From NCBI RefSeq assembly GCF_014196195.1, contig NZ_JACIDF010000002.1:400478-464477 (forward strand): a stretch of DNA of 64,000 nt, written 5' to 3'. Made by a program: the position numbers and the translations under genes. The notes below the pieces were generated by a model, which saw only the letters and a program-made list of their open reading frames with translations, did not search any database and was not told the DNA's origin. Positions 1-8,006 of the stretch are shown one piece after another. The DNA is from Anoxybacteroides rupiense (GTDB lineage: Bacteria; Bacillota; Bacilli; Bacillales; Anoxybacillaceae). Every line of letters starts with the position of its first letter. Position 1 is the stretch's first letter.

Positions 1-995
1 AAGCGGATGCTTGCAGCCCTAGTCCGGTATGAAGGATCATCCGTTGCCGTTAACACATACTCCAACTGTCCGTATGGGTCCTCGACTTGAAATTCATGAC
101 TCAGCCGATGATCTAAGTATTCCTGAAATGTAACCTGATGCATATTCTCTTCGCCAAGTTCAGGCAACACATTGGCTACATAGCTACTAAACATTAAATT
201 AGGGGAAAATAAAATGATTTGGTCGGCTTTTAACTTATCCCGATATTTGTAGAGCAAGTAAGCGATTCGCTGAAGGGCAGCTGATGTCTTGCCGCTGCCA
301 GCGGGACCTTGCACAATGAGCAATCTCCCGCGGTCATGCCGAATGATTCGGTTTTGTTCCTTTTGAATAGTGGCCACGATGTTATGCATATGTTTATCTG
401 TCACTTTGCCAAGCACCTGCTGTAAAATCTCATCCCCAATCGTGAGGCTCGTATCAAACATCGATTGGATCACACCGCCACGAATGAGATATTGCCACTT
501 TTTCTCCAGCATGCCACGGACTTTACCTTCAGGTGTCGTGTATTCAGCTGGACCGGGCGGATAATCGTAGTAGATACTCGAGATCGGCGCCCTCCAGTCG
601 TAGATGAGAATATTCTCTCCACTTGTATCTATGAGCGTAGAGATGCCAATATAAATTCGTTCAGCAGCAGAAGTTCCTTCTTCAGCGAAATCGATTCGAC
701 CGAAATAAGGCACCTCCTGCATGCGGCGCAGCGCGATCAATCTCTTGAACGCCTGTCTGTGAGTGCTTTGGCTCACAGACAGATTCTGCGCCTGTTGTCT
801 TAAGGCAATGATGGTTTCAAGGAAATCATCGAACGTATCGGTATTCACCTTGACATCATCCCAAAAATGTTTGCGGAACTCAATCACTTCTTCACGACGA
901 CGGAATGTTTCATTTTCCAGCGTGACGATTTGCTCCGCAATTGTCTCCATCACGCTGTCCAATCGTTTTTGCTCCTGCTGAAGTTCTGTATTCAT
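1..995 (-). CDS. helD: RNA polymerase recycling ATPase HelD, N-terminal part (cut by window edge)
   Basis: HelD is a UvrD/Rep-like ATPase that binds RNA polymerase, pries it off DNA and recycles stalled enzyme. I translated 331 codons from the ATG at 993-995, which has AAAGGAG eight bases upstream. The first 90 residues are charged and helical, as expected for the arm that enters the secondary channel. DWRAPIS at about 133-139 is typical of HelD, and the Walker A motif GPAGSGKT is at about 230-237. The remaining helicase motifs lie beyond base 1. The gene is transcribed alone; the pst operon upstream ends at its own terminator. Confidence 0.88.
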   Translation of the reverse strand, partial: MNTELQQEQKRLDSVMETIAEQIVTLENETFRRREEVIEFRKHFWDDVKVNTDTFDDFLETIIALRQQAQNLSVSQSTHRQAFKRLIALRRMQEVPYFGRIDFAEEGTSAAERIYIGISTLIDTSGENILIYDWRAPISSIYYDYPPGPAEYTTPEGKVRGMLEKKWQYLIRGGVIQSMFDTSLTIGDEILQQVLGKVTDKHMHNIVATIQKEQNRIIRHDRGRLLIVQGPAGSGKTSAALQRIAYLLYKYRDKLKADQIILFSPNLMFSSYVANVLPELGEENMHQVTFQEYLDHRLSHEFQVEDPYGQLEYVLTATDDPSYRTRAASIR

Positions 996-1031
996 ACCAA
1001 GCACTCCTTTAAAAAATAATGAAAACAGGGG

Positions 1032-1060
1032 TTGACTAAGGGAGTTTTTTGTTATAAAAT
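1032..1060 (+). promoter_or_regulatory. Sigma-A-like promoter with no gene downstream
   Basis: TTGACT at 1032-1037, a 17-base spacer, and TAAAAT at 1055-1060, followed by an overlapping TATAAT. It points rightward into 400 bases without a plus-strand gene, so it is either fortuitous in AT-rich DNA or drives a short untranslated RNA across the nested repeats. Confidence 0.35.
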
Positions 1061-1380
1061 TATAATAGGGATATTATTGTAAAAAATAATAAAAAAGTGT
1101 GTTTCTATATTAATTTATCATATTTTCTTTCGTTTATCAATGCATTTAGTGCTCTATAAAGAGATCACAAAAAATATCCAAATATGTGATCATTTTTCAG
1201 CGGAGAGCACATCATATAGTTGAGCCTCATGTTGTAACTTTATTATCGTTTTTTATTCCCTCTCCTCTTTTCTTATTTTTAGATGAACGAAATTTCCCAA
1301 GCTATTTCTAGTTCTTCTATTCCCGCCAAATATCCTCATTGTCGTTAACCATTTTCAATGCTTTTGACACATCGTTTCCA

Positions 1381-1441
1381 TAAAAAATTCCCTCCATTAA
1401 TAGACAGACTCATGGGACTTTTTCTGTCTACTAGAAGGGAA
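1381..1441 (-). terminator. Rho-independent terminator of the pst operon
   Basis: Read on the minus strand, outer arms TTCCCT/AGGGAA (1436-1441 and 1388-1393) and an inner perfect 8-bp stem TAGACAGA/TCTGTCTA (1423-1430 and 1401-1408) are followed by TTTTTTA. It lies 26 bases after the pstA stop codon, so the transcript ends after pstA. Confidence 0.75.
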
Positions 1442-1466
1442 TGATCTCGAGAAAAGTTCGTATTTT

Positions 1467-2384
1467 CTAAGACGCTATTTTCATTTTTCGCTTATTCGTG
1501 CGTTTATTTCCAGTGAAATAGCGCTGCAATAGCACGGAGACAAAACGAGCTCCAATATTAAATAGCAGAACCATAATCATTAAAACGGCAGCTGATTTCG
1601 CTGCAATGAGCTTGGCGTCAGGAACAATTCCTTCCGAATTTAATTTCCAAATGTGAACAGTCAATGTTTCAGCAGGACGAAAAATATTTAGCGGATGCAT
1701 CTTACTTGACAGATCAGCTGAAGCGTTCAGCAATGGAGTGGTTAATCCTGCCGTATAAATAAGAGCTGCCGCTTCACCAAAAATTCTTCCTGCTGCTAAA
1801 ATCACTCCCGTAATAATTTGCGGAAGCGCTGCCGGAATCGTCACTTTGACTAATGTCTGCCATTTCGTCGCTCCTAGCCCAAGGCTAGCTTCCTTTACAC
1901 TGTGTGGAACATCTAAAATCGCTGTTTCGCATACTCTCGTTAATCCTGGAAGGTTTAAAATCGTAATCGCTAAAGCGCCGCCGATTAACGTATACCCCCA
2001 GCCAGTCAATGTCACAAATACTAAAAGCCCGAACAAACCGACAACAATCGAAGGGAGAGAAGCCATTGTTTCAATGCATAAGCGAATAAAGCTTAACAGC
2101 CTCCCTTGCTTTGCATATTCCGCTAAGTAAATGCCAGCTCCCAATCCAAGCGGCACAGAAATGAGCAATGTCAACACAAGCATGTACAGCGAATTAAATA
2201 ATTGAGGACCTATGCCTCCCCCTTCTTTTGTATTGCTCGGGAGACCGGAAAGGAAATCTAGATCCCAAAATCCCCATCCTTTGATGAGAATGGTGATGAC
2301 AAAATAACCTAACAATCCAACAACCATAAACGAAAGCACGTATAAAACCCCTGTCCAAATGGTGTCAACCGTTCTCGCCTTCAT
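1467..2384 (-). CDS. pstA: Phosphate ABC transporter permease PstA
   Basis: PstA is one of two membrane permeases of the high-affinity phosphate importer; with PstC it forms the channel that receives phosphate from PstS. About six hydrophobic segments are visible, and the EAA loop that docks the ATPase is EASLGLGATKWQT in the third quarter. I start at the ATG at 2382-2384 because AGAGGTG lies nine bases before it and the pstC stop is one base away; a longer TTG start at 2408 has no ribosome site. That gives 305 residues, normal for PstA. The operon ends here: pstB, needed to power transport, does not follow. Confidence 0.93.
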   Translation of the reverse strand: MKARTVDTIWTGVLYVLSFMVVGLLGYFVITILIKGWGFWDLDFLSGLPSNTKEGGGIGPQLFNSLYMLVLTLLISVPLGLGAGIYLAEYAKQGRLLSFIRLCIETMASLPSIVVGLFGLLVFVTLTGWGYTLIGGALAITILNLPGLTRVCETAILDVPHSVKEASLGLGATKWQTLVKVTIPAALPQIITGVILAAGRIFGEAAALIYTAGLTTPLLNASADLSSKMHPLNIFRPAETLTVHIWKLNSEGIVPDAKLIAAKSAAVLMIMVLLFNIGARFVSVLLQRYFTGNKRTNKRKMKIAS

Positions 2385-2385
2385 G

Positions 2386-3276
2386 TTATTTTTCACCTCT
2401 TTGTCCAATTGCTCGAATCAATAAAATGAACAAGAAAGAAATCAGCAGCAAAATCATGGCTAATGTCCACAGTGCATTATTCCAGGCTGTTCCATTTAAC
2501 GTGTTGGACATATCCATTGTCAAAATACCTGTTAATGTCGCAGTTGGACTATACAATCCAGAAGGCAGCTTCACGGTGTTTCCGATCACCATTTGAACAG
2601 CCAACGCCTCACCAAAAGCACGGGCTAAACCTAGTACAATTCCTGTCAAAATTCCTTTGCGCGCTGCTGGAACAATGACGCGGCTAATCGCCTGCCAGCG
2701 TGTCGAACCTAATCCGTACGATGCTTCTAAATAAGCACGAGGAACCGCGCCGATCGCATCGGAAGCGATGCTTGCGATGGTTGGTAAAATCATAATACTT
2801 AAAACGATCATACCTGCTATTAAGCTGAATCCAACTCCTCCCCACCACTCGCGAAACAACGGTACAAGAATCGTTACTCCTAAAAATCCGTAAACGACTG
2901 AGGGAATCCCTACAAGCAGCTCTAACACCGGCTTTAATACCCTTGTACCGAACCAAGGAGAAATATAGTTAATAAATACAGCTAAAGCAAGAGCGATCGG
3001 TGTGCTTAGAACAACAGCGCCAACCGATACAAGGGTTGAGCCAACAATGAAAATGACGGCGCCATATTTAGGTTCTGATTGGTTTGGAGCCCATTGTTTC
3101 GAAAAGAGCATTTCTCCAAGTGGAATATGGCTTTGTGTAAAGGACTGAATTCCTTTGCTGCAAATAAAGATGATAATGGCAAGAGTCACAAGCACAATAA
3201 AAAATCCGCACACCGTCACTAATGATCTACCAATATACTCGCTTTTCCAATAATTAATTGGTTTTTTCCCCTTCAC
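2386..3276 (-). CDS. pstC: Phosphate ABC transporter permease PstC
   Basis: PstC pairs with PstA as the permease of the phosphate importer. The protein has six hydrophobic segments and the EAA loop EASYGLGSTRWQA, which contacts the ATPase. The longest frame starts with ATG at 3300 but has no ribosome site; a strong AGGGAAGGTG inside that extension precedes the GTG at 3274-3276, so I use that start (296 residues). The stop sits one base before pstA, implying coupled translation. A 340-base leader with a strong hairpin separates it from pstS, which would let PstS be made in excess over the permeases. Confidence 0.92.
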   Translation of the reverse strand: MKGKKPINYWKSEYIGRSLVTVCGFFIVLVTLAIIIFICSKGIQSFTQSHIPLGEMLFSKQWAPNQSEPKYGAVIFIVGSTLVSVGAVVLSTPIALALAVFINYISPWFGTRVLKPVLELLVGIPSVVYGFLGVTILVPLFREWWGGVGFSLIAGMIVLSIMILPTIASIASDAIGAVPRAYLEASYGLGSTRWQAISRVIVPAARKGILTGIVLGLARAFGEALAVQMVIGNTVKLPSGLYSPTATLTGILTMDMSNTLNGTAWNNALWTLAMILLLISFLFILLIRAIGQRGEK

Positions 3277-3644
3277 CAGATCTTCACCTTCCCTATTCAT
3301 TCAAACGAATAGGACTGACTTAAGGACAGCCAGCCCAATCGATCTCAACTCATGGTGCCAAATAATCGATTCACGTTGTTCTCTTTGTACTGTATTCATA
3401 CAACGGACAGATGGAACGATTGATATCTGTAAAAAACCCTGATCAATGCTCAGAGACAAGCCGATGGCTTCCTCGGTCATGCCAAAGCGTGACGGAGCGC
3501 CAAACAACCAGTCGCTTATCGATCCATTCATGGATCGATAAGCGATGGGTTCGGTCGCCCGTTCATCGAAACCGGATGAAACTTGATTCATTTGGTGATC
3601 AATATGGATTCATCGTAATCTATATAACACCACGAATGATCACA
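3277..3644 (-). promoter_or_regulatory. pstS-pstC intergenic region with a 16-bp perfect hairpin
   Basis: The arms are 3512-3527 and 3530-3545 (TCGCTTATCGATCCAT and its exact complement) with a two-base turn. No T-run follows on the minus strand, so it is not a classical terminator. Its place just downstream of pstS suggests protection of the pstS 3' end or partial attenuation, raising the ratio of binding protein to permeases. A 96-codon frame spans 3301-3591 but lacks a ribosome site and has low-quality composition, so I do not call it a gene. Confidence 0.6.
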
Positions 3645-4547
3645 TTATTCTAATTCCGACATCGGAATATATCCCATTTCTTTTACCTTTGCCGCAAACT
3701 CTTCACCTTTAATAAAGTCGATAAATCCTTTTACAGCGTCTTTCGGTTCCCCTTTTGTGACCATGTACTCATAAGACCAGAACGGATATTTTTGCGCTTT
3801 AATATTTTCAATCGTTGGTTCAGCACCATCAATTTTTAGCGTTGTTAAAGCGTTCGCTTTATCTCCTACAAGGTACGACATGGCTACATAACTAACGGAT
3901 CCTGGCGTCGTTTGAATCGCTTGCTCTACTGCGCCATTAGAATCCTGAACGGTTCCAATGCTTTCATCAATGGCCACGTCTTTCATGATCGTTTTTTCAA
4001 ATGTTGCGCGTGTTCCTGAAGAAGCCGGGCGGTTAATGACATTGATTTTCTCGTCGTTTCCACCAACTTCTTTCCAATTTTTCACCTTACCAGAAAAAAT
4101 ATCTTGAATTTGCTGAACAGTTAATGATTCGACCTTTACATCTTTATTTACAACTAAAGAAAAGGCAATGCCTGCTACTTTAGTGTCAATTAATTCTCCT
4201 GCTTTTGATTGGTCTTCAATTTTTTCTGCTGATGGAACATCTGAGTTACCGATTTGAACAGCACCAGCTGCTACTTGGTTGACACCCGTACCGCTTCCTC
4301 CACCTTGCACGGTAATCGAAACATCTGGATATTTTTGCATGAACTCAGTTGCTGCTTCTTCAGCAAGCGGCTGAAGCGCTGTAGAACCGGCTAATGTCAC
4401 CGTTCCGGAATAAGATGTGTTTCCTTCGTTGCCTTGATCGTTCGTTGCTCCTGATGTTTGATCGTTGTTATCAGAATTCCCACATCCAGTAAGTGCCCCC
4501 GTGATGAATAGTGCTGCCATCGCTAGCTTTAGATTTCTTTTCAGCAT
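3645..4547 (-). CDS. pstS: Phosphate-binding lipoprotein PstS
   Basis: PstS is the extracytoplasmic lipoprotein that captures phosphate and hands it to PstC-PstA. From the start at 4545-4547 the first 22 residues are a lipoprotein signal ending in the lipobox LTGC, so Cys22 becomes the lipidated N-terminus, followed by a Ser/Gly/Asn-rich linker. The SD GGAGGG lies eight bases before this ATG; the ATG immediately before it (4548-4550) is the alternative, and an ATG at 4562 overlaps the SD. The motifs AGSTALQP and GGGSGTG near the N-terminus and RPASSGTR in the middle form the phosphate site. About 300 residues is usual. First gene of the operon, behind a PHO box. Confidence 0.95.
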   Translation of the reverse strand: MLKRNLKLAMAALFITGALTGCGNSDNNDQTSGATNDQGNEGNTSYSGTVTLAGSTALQPLAEEAATEFMQKYPDVSITVQGGGSGTGVNQVAAGAVQIGNSDVPSAEKIEDQSKAGELIDTKVAGIAFSLVVNKDVKVESLTVQQIQDIFSGKVKNWKEVGGNDEKINVINRPASSGTRATFEKTIMKDVAIDESIGTVQDSNGAVEQAIQTTPGSVSYVAMSYLVGDKANALTTLKIDGAEPTIENIKAQKYPFWSYEYMVTKGEPKDAVKGFIDFIKGEEFAAKVKEMGYIPMSELE

Positions 4548-4590
4548 CATTTTACCCTCCATATTTTTTCTGTATCTGATTTACAAAGCC

Positions 4591-4644
4591 ATTGTATCGA
4601 ACAAGTTTTAGGCTTTTATTAATGAAATGTTAAGTTTCAGTAAA
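4591..4644 (-). promoter_or_regulatory. PhoP-controlled promoter of pstS (PHO box plus -10)
   Basis: Reading the minus strand there are four hexamers, TTTACT (4639-4644), TTAACA (4628-4633), TTAATA (4617-4622) and CTAAAA (4606-4611), each separated by exactly five bases. This is the 11-bp repeat pattern bound by PhoP dimers in Bacillus. A -10-like TACAAT follows at 4591-4596, in the place expected for a PhoP-activated promoter with no good -35. The rest of the gap up to yqfZ at 4950 shows no gene I can support. Confidence 0.8.
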
Positions 4645-4949
4645 GATGATTTCCTTTTTTTACAAAACTCTAGAACGGACAGAAAATAAAACAAAATCTG
4701 AAACAATCTTTCAACTTGCTCTTTACGAGTCTCTCCTACCTACATGGAAGACTTCGCTCTGAATCGTTGGCTATGGGCTTTTTAATCGAAAAGAGGCATA
4801 TTTATAAAGGACAAGCATACATAGTTAATAACGGCAATTTGTTCGTTGATGGAAGAAATAGGAAGAGAAACGGAGAAGGAGCCATTCATCTAAAGAAGAT
4901 TCACTTGTGCTTTTGGTTGTGATCATCATTAGGAGGACAGAAAGCCGCG

Positions 4950-5273
4950 ATGAGGAAATTAATGAAGGTATGCGCCGTTTGTCTAGCGATTTATATTATT
5001 TATCATGACGTCACAAAAGGAACATTGCCCGTTTCCGAACAAAAAGTGGCCCATGCACCTTCTGCTAAAACAGAAACAGCTGCATCAAGCAGCTATCGGG
5101 TCATCAAAGTACAAGCGGGAGACACTCTGCTTTCGATTATGGAACGCGAACAAGGCCAATCGCTGCCGGTTTCGATTGAAGAGCTTATTGAAGATTTTGA
5201 AGCACTCAACCCGGGCATAAAAGCAACCTCTATTCAAATTGGCAAAGCGTATAAATTTCCCATCTATAAATAA
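4950..5273 (+). CDS. yqfZ: LysM-domain protein YqfZ
   Basis: A 107-residue protein with one uncleaved or cleavable hydrophobic N-terminal segment (residues 4-20) and a C-terminal LysM-like domain (about 49-106, from YRVIKVQAGDTLLSI to IGKAYKFP). LysM domains bind peptidoglycan or related glycans, so it probably sits at the cell or spore surface. In B. subtilis yqfZ is the neighbour of ispG, which supports the name. AGGAGG is 13 bases upstream of the ATG, a rather long spacing, but no nearer start exists. Its exact role is not known to me. Confidence 0.75.
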   Translation: MRKLMKVCAVCLAIYIIYHDVTKGTLPVSEQKVAHAPSAKTETAASSSYRVIKVQAGDTLLSIMEREQGQSLPVSIEELIEDFEALNPGIKATSIQIGKAYKFPIYK

Positions 5274-5366
5274 AAAGAACTGAATTTCTTGTCAACCGTT
5301 GACCAACACTGTTACAATAATTGAGAAGTTGACATGAACTTGTTTCTTAAAAGGAGCGAATGTTTC

Positions 5367-6470
5367 GTGAATGAAATAATTCATCGTTCAAAAACCCGGC
5401 CTGTTCGCGTCGGAAACCTGACGATCGGTGGAAGCAATGAAGTTGTTATTCAAAGCATGACAACGACAAAAACGCATGATGTGGAGGCAACGGTTGCTGA
5501 GATTAAACGGCTGGAAGAAGCGGGATGCCAAATTGTTCGCGTAGCCTGCCCTGATGAACGAGCAGCCAATGCTATCCCTGAAATAAAAAAACGAATTAAT
5601 ATTCCTCTTGTTGTAGATATCCATTTCGATTATAAGCTGGCGCTAAAAGCCATTGAGGGTGGAGCAGACAAAATTCGTATTAATCCAGGAAACATTGGAC
5701 GCCGCGAGAAAGTGGAAGCGGTCGTGAAAGCGGCAAAAGAACGGGGAGTTCCTATTCGAATTGGCGTTAATGCCGGCTCCTTAGAAAAACGGATATTAGA
5801 AAAATATGGATACCCAACAGCGGATGGTATGGTGGAAAGTGCGTTGCATCATATTCGAATTTTAGAGGAGCTGGACTTTCACGATATTATCGTCTCGCTA
5901 AAAGCATCCGATGTTCGTCTCGCGATCGAAGCATATGAAAAAGCTGCACGCTCATTTGATTATCCACTTCACCTTGGCATTACCGAGTCAGGAACATTAT
6001 TTGCAGGAACCGTTAAAAGCGCCGCTGGACTTGGCGCCATTTTAAGCAAAGGCATCGGAAATACGATCCGTATTTCACTCAGCGCCGATCCAGTCGAAGA
6101 AGTTAAGGTTGCAAGAGAACTATTAAAAACCTTTGGCCTTGCCTCCAACGCGGCTACGCTGATTTCTTGTCCTACATGCGGCCGTATTGAGATTGATTTA
6201 ATTAGCATCGCCAATGAAATTGAGGACTATATCGCCAAAATCAAAGCCCCTATTAAAGTCGCAGTGCTCGGTTGCGCCGTCAACGGTCCTGGCGAAGCAC
6301 GAGAAGCTGATATCGGCATTGCTGGCGCGCGGGGAGAAGGCCTTCTTTTCCGCCATGGAAAAATTGTAAGGAAAGTTCCAGAAGAAACAATGGTTGACGA
6401 ATTGAAAAAAGAAGTGGATAAACTGGCTGAGGAATATTTCGCCAAGCAAAAACAATCACAAAAAGCTTGA
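5367..6470 (+). CDS. ispG: 4-hydroxy-3-methylbut-2-enyl diphosphate synthase IspG
   Basis: IspG converts methylerythritol cyclodiphosphate to HMBPP, the penultimate step of the MEP isoprenoid pathway, using a [4Fe-4S] cluster. The TIM-barrel part contains [11 protein letters not shown] and RINPGNIG; the C-terminal part has the cluster ligands in [16 protein letters not shown] (Cys and Glu). I start at GTG 5367, preceded by AAAGGAG, giving [16 protein letters not shown] as in B. subtilis; the upstream ATG at 5334 has no SD. The length, 367 residues, is normal. Its partner IspH is encoded 8 kb away. The terminator overlaps the stop codon. Confidence 0.96.
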   Translation: MNEIIHRSKTRPVRVGNLTIGGSNEVVIQSMTTTKTHDVEATVAEIKRLEEAGCQIVRVACPDERAANAIPEIKKRINIPLVVDIHFDYKLALKAIEGGADKIRINPGNIGRREKVEAVVKAAKERGVPIRIGVNAGSLEKRILEKYGYPTADGMVESALHHIRILEELDFHDIIVSLKASDVRLAIEAYEKAARSFDYPLHLGITESGTLFAGTVKSAAGLGAILSKGIGNTIRISLSADPVEEVKVARELLKTFGLASNAATLISCPTCGRIEIDLISIANEIEDYIAKIKAPIKVAVLGCAVNGPGEAREADIGIAGARGEGLLFRHGKIVRKVPEETMVDELKKEVDKLAEEYFAKQKQSQKA

Positions 6471-6492
6471 CGCATGATGCGTCAAGCTTTTT
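6461..6492. terminator. Bidirectional terminator between ispG and yqfX
   Basis: AAAAGCTTGACGC (6461-6473) pairs with GCGTCAAGCTTTT (6479-6491), then T-rich sequence. The same stem read leftward also ends in a T-run, so it can serve both converging genes. It overlaps the ispG stop codon. Confidence 0.85.
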
Positions 6493-6494
6493 AT

Positions 6495-6848
6495 TCAGTA
6501 ATAAAACGGCAAAATAAACAGTTTTACGATTATCGACACAATGCCGATCCCGATCGCCCAAGCCCCTAAAGTTCTTGCGCCGCGTCGGCGTGCAATAAAG
6601 CCGACAATAATTCCTGCTGCTCCTAAAATAATCGGCATCATAAACAGGGAAAGAAGCGAAAGGGCGAGTGCTGTCCAGCCAAATCCTGCGCCTCCTGCTC
6701 CTTCTCTTTCATCACTTCGATCGTAATGACGAATCGGTTCAGCGATTTCTGACGATGTTTCCTCCATAAAATCAGGTTCACTGTCTGTTTCTCTTATTGA
6801 TCGCACGTAGCTCTCATTGTCATACGAGCGATTTCGATCATCGGCCAT
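6495..6848 (-). CDS. yqfX: Small membrane protein YqfX
   Basis: A 117-residue protein with a charged N-terminal half (about 1-50, rich in Asp, Glu, Arg, Ser) and two hydrophobic helices (about 55-80 and 94-115) separated by a basic RRRGAR loop. It matches B. subtilis YqfX, a small double-helix membrane protein of the DUF4190 type, by position next to ispG and by layout. Function is unknown. GAGGG lies six bases before the ATG. It converges on ispG and shares its terminator. Confidence 0.7.
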   Translation of the reverse strand: MADDRNRSYDNESYVRSIRETDSEPDFMEETSSEIAEPIRHYDRSDEREGAGGAGFGWTALALSLLSLFMMPIILGAAGIIVGFIARRRGARTLGAWAIGIGIVSIIVKLFILPFYY

Positions 6849-6992
6849 GTTATTCCCTCGCTTTCCTTAAATCAAGGAGCATTTATAGTATGATTCAACA
6901 CCTTCAAAATATTGATGCGAATGTTTTCATCGCGAGGAAAAATACACGTAATATGTTACAATATAGATGAAGAAAGGAGTGCAGAAGCGACC

Positions 6993-7580
6993 ATGAAAAA
7001 ACGACTCGGGATTGACATCGACGGAACAGTTACGTGCCCAAGCACATTTATTCCTTATTTAAATCAGTCATTTCAAAAGGAGCTGACACTTGCTGAGATT
7101 ACCCAATACAATTTAGCTCCTTTATATGGCACCACAGAAGAAGAAATGGATCAATGGATGGAGCAGTATGAGGCCACGATTTATGAGCAAGCCCCTCTCG
7201 CCCAGCACGCTCTAGAGATGATCAACAGCTGGAAGGACGAATATGAGCTTTTCTACATCAGCGCTCGCGGCAAGCATTTATATAATATTACAGAGCAATG
7301 GTTTAAAAAAAATGGCGTTCATTACCATCATATTGAGCTTGTTGGTTCTCACGATAAAATTGCAGCAGTGAAAGCCTTTGATATCGCTGCTTTTTTTGAG
7401 GATAAATATGATAACGCTTGTGACATTGCAGAACAATGCGGCATTCCTGTAATTTTATTTGATACTCCGTACAACCAGGGACCTTTGCCTAAGCAAGTAA
7501 TCCGCGTCAATACATGGATAGAGGCAAAACAACAGCTTGAACAATGGTTCCATGCCGTTCAAGGGGACATCTCGTTATAA
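6993..7580 (+). CDS. yqfW: HAD-family nucleotidase YqfW
   Basis: A putative 5'(3')-deoxyribonucleotidase-type phosphatase of the HAD superfamily. The N-terminal GIDIDGTV supplies the nucleophile Asp and the acid/base Asp of motif I; SARGKH and FFEDKYDNA match later HAD motifs. The ATG at 6993 is preceded by AAAGGAG; the longer frame from 6912 adds residues unlike the family. The length is 195 residues. The last six residues, QGDISL, come from a palindrome shared with zur, and the stop codons of the two genes overlap tail to tail. Confidence 0.8.
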   Translation: MKKRLGIDIDGTVTCPSTFIPYLNQSFQKELTLAEITQYNLAPLYGTTEEEMDQWMEQYEATIYEQAPLAQHALEMINSWKDEYELFYISARGKHLYNITEQWFKKNGVHYHHIELVGSHDKIAAVKAFDIAAFFEDKYDNACDIAEQCGIPVILFDTPYNQGPLPKQVIRVNTWIEAKQQLEQWFHAVQGDISL

Positions 7581-7595
7581 CGAGATGTCCCCTTG
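7560..7595. terminator. 36-bp perfect palindrome, shared terminator and coding tail of yqfW and zur
   Basis: Bases 7560-7577 are the exact reverse complement of 7578-7595. Each strand reads CAA GGG GAC ATC TCG TTA TAA, so both genes end in Gln-Gly-Asp-Ile-Ser-Leu followed by TAA, and the two stop codons lie inside the palindrome. As RNA it folds into a very stable hairpin in either direction, though the T-runs are short. Confidence 0.85.
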
Positions 7596-8000
7596 ACATT
7601 CCGGACATTTCCCATATATTTCGAATTTATGACCAGATACTTCATACCCTTGTAAATGCTCAGCTAGCTCATTCATCGGACAAGTCGCAATCTCTTTCGT
7701 CTTTCCGCACTCCATACAAATAAAATGATGATGGTGGTGCGAGGTGCTGCAAGTAAAACGAAAATGCTTTTCTCCAGACAGCTCGGTCATTTCTAAAATT
7801 CCAAGCTCCACAAATAAGGACAAATTGCGGTAAATCGTATCAAAGCTTAATCCAGGATAATCGTCTTTTAAAGCATCCAATACATTTTTGGCCGTTAAAT
7901 ACTTATCTGTTTTGGCAAATAAGTAAAGCATATCTTCCCGTTTTCCCGTATGCTTAAACCCGCTTTTTTTCATTAACTGAATCGCTTGCGCCACATCCAT
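7575..8000 (-). CDS. zur: Zinc uptake regulator Zur (Fur family)
   Basis: Zur represses zinc uptake genes when zinc is plentiful. The N-terminal winged helix spans about 1-80 and contains TGKRE and the recognition helix SFDTIYRNL. The C-terminal half has the structural zinc cysteines Cys95/Cys98 (CMEC) and Cys132/Cys135 (CPEC) and the His-rich sensing segment SHHHHHF. It is closely similar to B. subtilis Zur (YqfV). It is the last gene of znuC-znuB-zur, so it probably represses its own operon through the Zur box at 9735-9755. The terminal QGDISL is palindrome-encoded. Confidence 0.93.
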   Translation of the reverse strand: MDVAQAIQLMKKSGFKHTGKREDMLYLFAKTDKYLTAKNVLDALKDDYPGLSFDTIYRNLSLFVELGILEMTELSGEKHFRFTCSTSHHHHHFICMECGKTKEIATCPMNELAEHLQGYEVSGHKFEIYGKCPECQGDISL

Positions 8001-8006
8001 TTTTCC

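Larger units (their letters stand above)
996..1466. other. Gene-free gap between helD and pstA with nested inverted repeats
   Basis: No convincing coding frame in 471 bases, which are very AT-rich. It holds the pst terminator (1381-1441), a helD leader with TATAAT on the minus strand at 1059-1064, a good plus-strand sigma-A-like promoter (1032-1060), and two nested perfect 7-bp inverted repeats: GTGCTCT 1149-1155 with AGAGCAC 1204-1210 outside, GATCACA 1163-1169 with TGTGATC 1185-1191 inside. Nothing here looks like the pstB gene expected after pstA. The nested repeats could fold into an RNA or bind a regulator; neither is shown. Confidence 0.5.

Noticed and set aside
3301..3591. 96-codon minus-strand frame between pstC and pstS
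   Set aside because: No ribosome site, no recognisable domain, and it spans the 16-bp hairpin.
4716..4922. 68-codon plus-strand frame upstream of yqfZ
   Set aside because: No ribosome site and no family; it lies in the pstS/yqfZ control region.
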